NCBI RefSeq assembly: GCF_000197735.1
Contig: NC_014550.1
Coordinates: 3,224,001 to 3,288,000 of the forward strand
Reading direction: 5' to 3'
Source: Glutamicibacter arilaitensis Re117
GTDB taxonomy: Bacteria; Actinomycetota; Actinomycetes; Actinomycetales; Micrococcaceae
DNA length: 64,000 nt
Each line of letters starts with the position of its first letter. Position 1 is the first letter of the stretch. The position numbers were made by a program, and so were the translations under genes. Shown in pieces: positions 63,681-64,000 of the stretch. The notes beneath the pieces are model-generated. The model saw nothing but the letters and a program-made list of their open reading frames with translations. It made no database searches and was not told where the DNA came from.

Positions 63681-64000
63681 ATGACGGAACCCATGTCCGT
63701 GCAAGAAACTATCAGGAAATTAGACTCAGAGGGTATCTCCGGGCGAAAAATCGCCGTTCAGCTGAACCTCAGCCGAGCCACTGTCGCCAAATACTTGAGC
63801 ATCACTAACTATTCACCGGCCCCACCCAGAACGGGTCAACGTCCCGCGGGCTCAGTCATCACAGGCTTCGAGGAGACTATCAGTACCTGGCTCGAAGGCG
63901 ACAGAGGCCGGCCACGCAAGCAACGCCATACCGCCCAACGCGTCTTTGACCGGCTCGTGGATGAAGAAAACTATCAAGGCACGTATTCACCGGTGCAGCG
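63681..64000 (+). CDS. istA: IS21-family transposase IstA, N-terminal part
   Basis: This is the first 106 residues of an IstA transposase cut by the window end. The ATG at 63681 follows GGAAGGAA. The N-terminal helix-turn-helix is IRKLDSEGISGRKIAVQLNL followed by SRATVAKYLS, and then RPRKQRHTAQRVFDRLVDEE, a typical IstA link to the rve domain. The catalytic core and istB would lie beyond the window. It looks intact as far as seen. Confidence 0.85.
   Translation, partial: MTEPMSVQETIRKLDSEGISGRKIAVQLNLSRATVAKYLSITNYSPAPPRTGQRPAGSVITGFEETISTWLEGDRGRPRKQRHTAQRVFDRLVDEENYQGTYSPVQ

Overview
The window looks like chromosome from a high-GC Gram-positive bacterium of the Micrococcaceae (Arthrobacter/Glutamicibacter type). 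This is inferred from the gene families: a CmtR-type metal regulator, SipW-type (archaeal/ER-type) signal peptidases, a YdeP/FdhD pair, and actinobacterial IS types. No rRNA or tRNA gene and no CRISPR array was seen.

1-26.5 kb reads as ordinary chromosome. It opens with a nitrate assimilation cluster: the end of a NarK-type transporter, a molybdopterin nitrate reductase and its FAD/[2Fe-2S] electron-transfer partner, then nirD and nirB transcribed divergently. Next come an aldo/keto reductase, an SPFH protein, a frameshifted NCS2 purine/uracil permease, a YdeP-type molybdoenzyme with its FdhD sulfurtransferase, an acyl-CoA ligase facing an enoyl-CoA hydratase, a broken sugar permease, a two-component system joined to an ABC-2 exporter, a DedA protein and a LuxR-type regulator.

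26.5-34 kb is an island bracketed by an IS110 element with a plausible bridge-RNA region and an ISL3 element. Between them is a tightly coupled operon of seven genes (28492-32216). It holds three secreted proteins with SipW-type signal peptides, two SipW-type signal peptidases, an LPETG wall-anchored protein and one unrecognised small ORF. This is the best candidate in the window for an under-described system: a surface fibre or matrix assembly locus with paired peptidases.

34-40.5 kb returns to chromosomal genes: an aminotransferase, a secreted metallophosphoesterase, a YkvI-type permease and decaying gene remnants.

40.5-64 kb is strongly mosaic. An IS481-like element with a 15-bp target duplication sits exactly on the start codon of a HAD phosphatase gene. 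An IS3 element and a 214-bp copy of its 3' end bracket a very GC-rich block. A two-gene restriction-modification locus (nuclease-methyltransferase fusion plus specificity subunit) follows, then several small orphan genes, an ISL3 element with a perfect 8-bp duplication, a CmtR/P-type ATPase metal-resistance pair, a third ISL3 element, a PadR/HAAS pair, an ISL3 remnant and the start of an IS21 element. Many gene boundaries between 40.6 and 56.1 kb carry copies of a short hairpin repeat with a GGAAC-type loop.

All functions are inferred from protein sequence features read by eye. No database search was run.
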